64,000 nt of DNA from JBEKCP01 sp049509515 (lineage in GTDB: Bacteria; Planctomycetota; Planctomycetia; Pirellulales; Thermoguttaceae): NCBI GenBank assembly GCA_049509515.1, contig JBEKZV010000011.1:62001-126000 (forward strand), written 5' to 3'. The notes under the pieces are model-generated. The model was not told the DNA's origin. It saw only the letters and a program-made list of their open reading frames with translations, and searched no databases. Position 1 is the stretch's first letter. Each line of letters starts with the position of its first letter. This document shows, one piece after another, positions 61,925 through 64,000 of this stretch. The position numbers and the translations under genes are program-made.

Positions 61925-62892
61925 GGCGGCAGCGGCAGGCCCATGACGCCACCGCTGGTGGCGCGGACGGTCATCTCGACTTCCGCCTTTCCCGCCGCCG
62001 GCAGCGGCTTTGCCAGCGGCAGCCAATGGGGAAACTCGTCCCCGTCGGCAATGAGCAGGAGCCGCTTGCGCTCGTTCTCCGGGCCCTTGAACGGGCAATG
62101 GAACTCGACCCAGTGCGTCAGGACGGCCACGTCCTCCGCCGGCGAGGTTTCGCCGACGTCCATGCCGTTGACGCGGACGCGGGCGCTGTCCGAGGCGCCC
62201 CATACGCCTACCCCGCGCGGCTGCAAATCGCCGCTTGCGTTCCACGAGATCGCCCGCTTGAGCGTGACCCAGCCGCGAAATCCCTCGTCCAACGGCAAGC
62301 GGCCGGGCTGGACGATCCGGGCCGGAAGTGCGGGGGCCTTCCAATCCTTGGCACGTCGCGGCATCTCGCCCGGAAGGACTTCCGTCCCCGCCACGTTCCA
62401 GAGACCGGCCAAGTCCACTCGCTTGCGGACCCCGACGGCCACCTCGCGGCTTGCCGTGGCCGAGCCCGGAGACCCGCCGGGCACGACCTCCGCCTCGACC
62501 TGGACCGTGCCGAACAGCATGTCGCCGAGGCTCGCCGCGAACGGCACCTCGGCCGTTTGCGCCGCGATCGGGCGGTTGAATATCTCCTCGGTGCGCCACC
62601 CCGGCGTCTGGCGACGACCGCCCGCAACGTCGATCCGCCGCGTCAGAACGACGTGCAGCCTGGCCCCCGGCAGCACCCGGGGCGGCAGGTCGAGTTTCAC
62701 GACGCCGCGGGCCACTTCACCGGCCGCAAAATAGGCCTTCTCGAATTCCACGCAGCGGATCGCCGGGTAAGCGGCAAGCGAGGTCGGCGGAGGAGCACCG
62801 CCCGCCGCGCTCTGGGCCGCTGCCAGGCCCGCCACGCCCATCCACAGCCAAGACACGAGCAACAACAGTTTCTCGCACCATCGAGTACACAT
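61921..62892 (-). CDS. Secreted beta-sandwich protein, sugar-binding-like
   Basis: A 323-residue protein. The ATG at 62892 has AGGAG upstream and a signal peptide (KLLLLVSWLWMGVAGLAAAQ). Two beta domains follow; the second shows the galactose-binding-like pattern seen in glycoside hydrolase N-termini (AGLWNVAG, PARIVQPGRLPLDEGFRGWV, VGVWGASDSARVRVNGMDVG). No catalytic domain is present, so it may be a carbohydrate-binding or structural protein. Its 3' end overlaps the small frame 61772-61924, which may be its true C-terminus. Confidence 0.65.
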   Translation of the reverse strand: MCTRWCEKLLLLVSWLWMGVAGLAAAQSAAGGAPPPTSLAAYPAIRCVEFEKAYFAAGEVARGVVKLDLPPRVLPGARLHVVLTRRIDVAGGRRQTPGWRTEEIFNRPIAAQTAEVPFAASLGDMLFGTVQVEAEVVPGGSPGSATASREVAVGVRKRVDLAGLWNVAGTEVLPGEMPRRAKDWKAPALPARIVQPGRLPLDEGFRGWVTLKRAISWNASGDLQPRGVGVWGASDSARVRVNGMDVGETSPAEDVAVLTHWVEFHCPFKGPENERKRLLLIADGDEFPHWLPLAKPLPAAGKAEVEMTVRATSGGVMGLPLPP

Positions 62893-63020
62893 GCCGGGCG
62901 CTCCTGGTCGGATGGGGGGCGGGCGCCTCGGTGCCCGTCGCGTCAAGGGGGGACCGCTCGGAGGGAGGACACACACAGCCGACTGGCCCCCCATCATAGT
63001 TCCTCGCGGCGCGACTATGC

Positions 63021-63374
63021 TCAGACGATTTCCCAGCCCTTGCGGCGAGACTCGTTGATTAGCGTGTCGGCGTCGGCGATGCCCGGGACCCGAAGGTTGC
63101 CCGGGTCCCAGGCGATTCGCTTGCCAAGTCGCAAGGCGAGGACTCCCAGCAGCACCAGTTCGGTAAGCCCGGCGCCGTACTGGAAATTGGAACTCGCGGC
63201 CGGCCCGCCTTTGCAGGCGTCGAGCCAATCGCGGTGATGTCCCTTGGAACGGGGCAGGGTTTTCGGCGGCTTCTTATAGGCATGGGTCTTCTCGTACGGC
63301 AGCGGTCGCTGCCGGCCGGCCCAGCCTTCGGTGAGCAACTTCCCCTCAAGGCCCCACAACAACGCAGTTTTCAT
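63021..63374 (-). pseudogene. C-terminal remnant of a Gfo/Idh/MocA oxidoreductase
   Basis: A 117-codon frame from the ATG at 63374. It matches only the last quarter of secreted Gfo/Idh/MocA proteins: PPKTLPRSKGHHRDWLDACK, then LTELVLLGVLALRLGKRIAW and the closing RRKGWEIV. The Rossmann domain and active site are missing; complete members have about 430 residues (compare 35975-37318, ending RRGWEM). The upstream junction, about 20 bases away, carries a GGGGACTGTCCC repeat shared with the end of the beta-propeller gene. A deletion mediated by that repeat is likely. Confidence 0.8.
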
Positions 63375-63390
63375 GTCGGATCGCAATGCT

Positions 63391-64000
63391 TCACGGGGAC
63401 TGTCCCGATTTTCCTTGTGCCGCGGGCGACGGGCGCAGATCATAGCAAGCCAGCAGATCCCCGTGGCGCAGATAGAGCTGGCCCTGATGCACGACCGGGT
63501 AAGGCCATGCGGGACCGTCGGCGGTCAGGGGGGCCAGCCGGCCCTTGGCCCGAAACGCCGCCGGATTGGCTTCCACCAGGACGATCGTGCCGCGGTCGTA
63601 GCGAAACAGCAGGTGGCCGTCGGCATAGAGCACGGCCGCCGAGCCCGGCGCCGGGGCCTTGGCTTTCCAGCAAATTCGCCCCGTGGCGAACTCGATACAC
63701 ACGGGGTCGCCGTGGTTCAAGCCATGTCCGCCGAAGAGATAGTCTCCCACCAGGACCATGCCGCCGTGGTGGTTTTGGAACTTGTCGGGCGTGAGGAAAT
63801 AGCACTCCTCGGCCCGGAACGAGTCGCCGTCCCGAACGACCTTCACCAGCGCGCTGCCCATGTTGTACGCCGTGGAGGCGAAGACGCAATCGCCGCGCAC
63901 CACCGGCGTGGCGGCATTGCAGATGGTGTTGGCAATCGCATTGTATCCCCAGAGAAAGCGGCCGGTGCGGGCCTCGACGCCCGCCAACCCGCGTCCCAGC
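63391..64000 (-). CDS. PQQ-type beta-propeller protein, C-terminal part only
   Basis: The frame is open to the right edge of the window; 203 codons are present. Blades have VEARTGRFLWGYN, VRGDCVFASTAYNMGSALVK, IEFATGRICWKAKA and LYADGHLLFRYDRGTIVLVE, the PQQ-like repeat pattern. The C-terminal residues (about the last ten, GKSGQSP) and the stop codon are encoded by a palindromic repeat, so the natural C-terminus may be altered. It is followed by the Gfo/Idh/MocA remnant on the same strand. Confidence 0.85.
   Translation of the reverse strand, partial: LGRGLAGVEARTGRFLWGYNAIANTICNAATPVVRGDCVFASTAYNMGSALVKVVRDGDSFRAEECYFLTPDKFQNHHGGMVLVGDYLFGGHGLNHGDPVCIEFATGRICWKAKAPAPGSAAVLYADGHLLFRYDRGTIVLVEANPAAFRAKGRLAPLTADGPAWPYPVVHQGQLYLRHGDLLACYDLRPSPAAQGKSGQSP
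63395..63418. repeat. Repeat unit at the junction of two genes
   Basis: GGGGACTGTCCCGATTTTCC, continuing TTGT, resembles both arms of the palindrome at 61668-61742 (GGGGAC-TTGTCC-ATTTTTC). It supplies the end of the beta-propeller gene and abuts the truncated oxidoreductase. Confidence 0.6.

Noticed and set aside
1..64000. CRISPR arrays, tRNA or rRNA genes and prophage
   Set aside because: No regularly spaced repeats, no cloverleaf-like sequence with a conserved T-loop and no phage structural genes were seen by eye. A tRNAscan and CRISPR-finder run would settle it.

Overview
The window is GC-rich DNA from a bacterium of the phylum Planctomycetota, most likely class Planctomycetia; an affinity to Pirellulales is my inference. 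The evidence is gene content. There is a DUF1587/1592/1588/1585 cytochrome-type protein next to a Tat-exported DUF1552 protein. There are also Tat-exported Gfo/Idh/MocA oxidoreductases, several secreted PQQ-type beta-propellers, porins with an N-terminal coiled coil, and short palindromic repeats scattered through gene ends. Most start codons have a clear GGAGG-like ribosome binding site, and ATGA/GTGA/TGATG overlaps are common, so operons can be read with fair confidence. I saw no tRNA, rRNA or CRISPR array.

Layout. 0-5 kb: end of a secreted beta-propeller gene, an MgtA-type P-type ATPase and a phosphate-type porin. 5-25 kb: two tripartite RND efflux systems. The first is permease-adaptor-hybrid histidine kinase with a divergent TolC-like gene. 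The second is permease-adaptor with a TolC-like gene further along. Between and beside them lie a second porin, an extremely cysteine-rich secreted protein and a VapBC toxin-antitoxin pair. 25-26.6 kb: a patch of mobile debris with an IS110-type transposase remnant and small orphan genes. 26.6-29 kb: a diacylglycerol glycosyltransferase-like gene behind a secreted beta-propeller gene. 29.4-32.5 kb: a tightly coupled operon of a HemN/HemW-like radical SAM protein, a second radical SAM protein and a formyltransferase, substrate unknown. 32.6-42 kb: sugar isomerase-like protein, SPFH/flotillin-like protein, a Gfo/Idh/MocA oxidoreductase, a methyltransferase, a zinc-ribbon membrane protein and the DUF1592/DUF1552 pair.

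42.7-57.8 kb is the most striking part. It is a respiratory island with a 14-haem lipoprotein cytochrome and an MtrB/PioB-type outer-membrane beta-barrel, together a likely transmembrane electron conduit. It also has a NapC-type 12-haem cytochrome, an 11-haem protein fused to a b-type membrane domain and a tetrahaem cytochrome. A Rieske/cytochrome b complex follows, in which a nonahaem cytochrome with a C-terminal membrane anchor takes the place of cytochrome c1 or f. A CcmF-type haem lyase closes the set. The five multihaem proteins carry 49 CXXCH sites and one CX4CH site. The simplest reading is electron exchange between the quinone pool and an extracellular donor or acceptor. The direction of flow cannot be told from sequence.

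57.8-64 kb: a minus-strand gene set with a pectate-lyase-like beta-helix protein, a large secreted protein with NHL-like repeats, a secreted beta-sandwich protein, a truncated Gfo/Idh/MocA remnant and another beta-propeller gene that runs off the window. Palindromic repeats sit inside or at the ends of several coding regions here.
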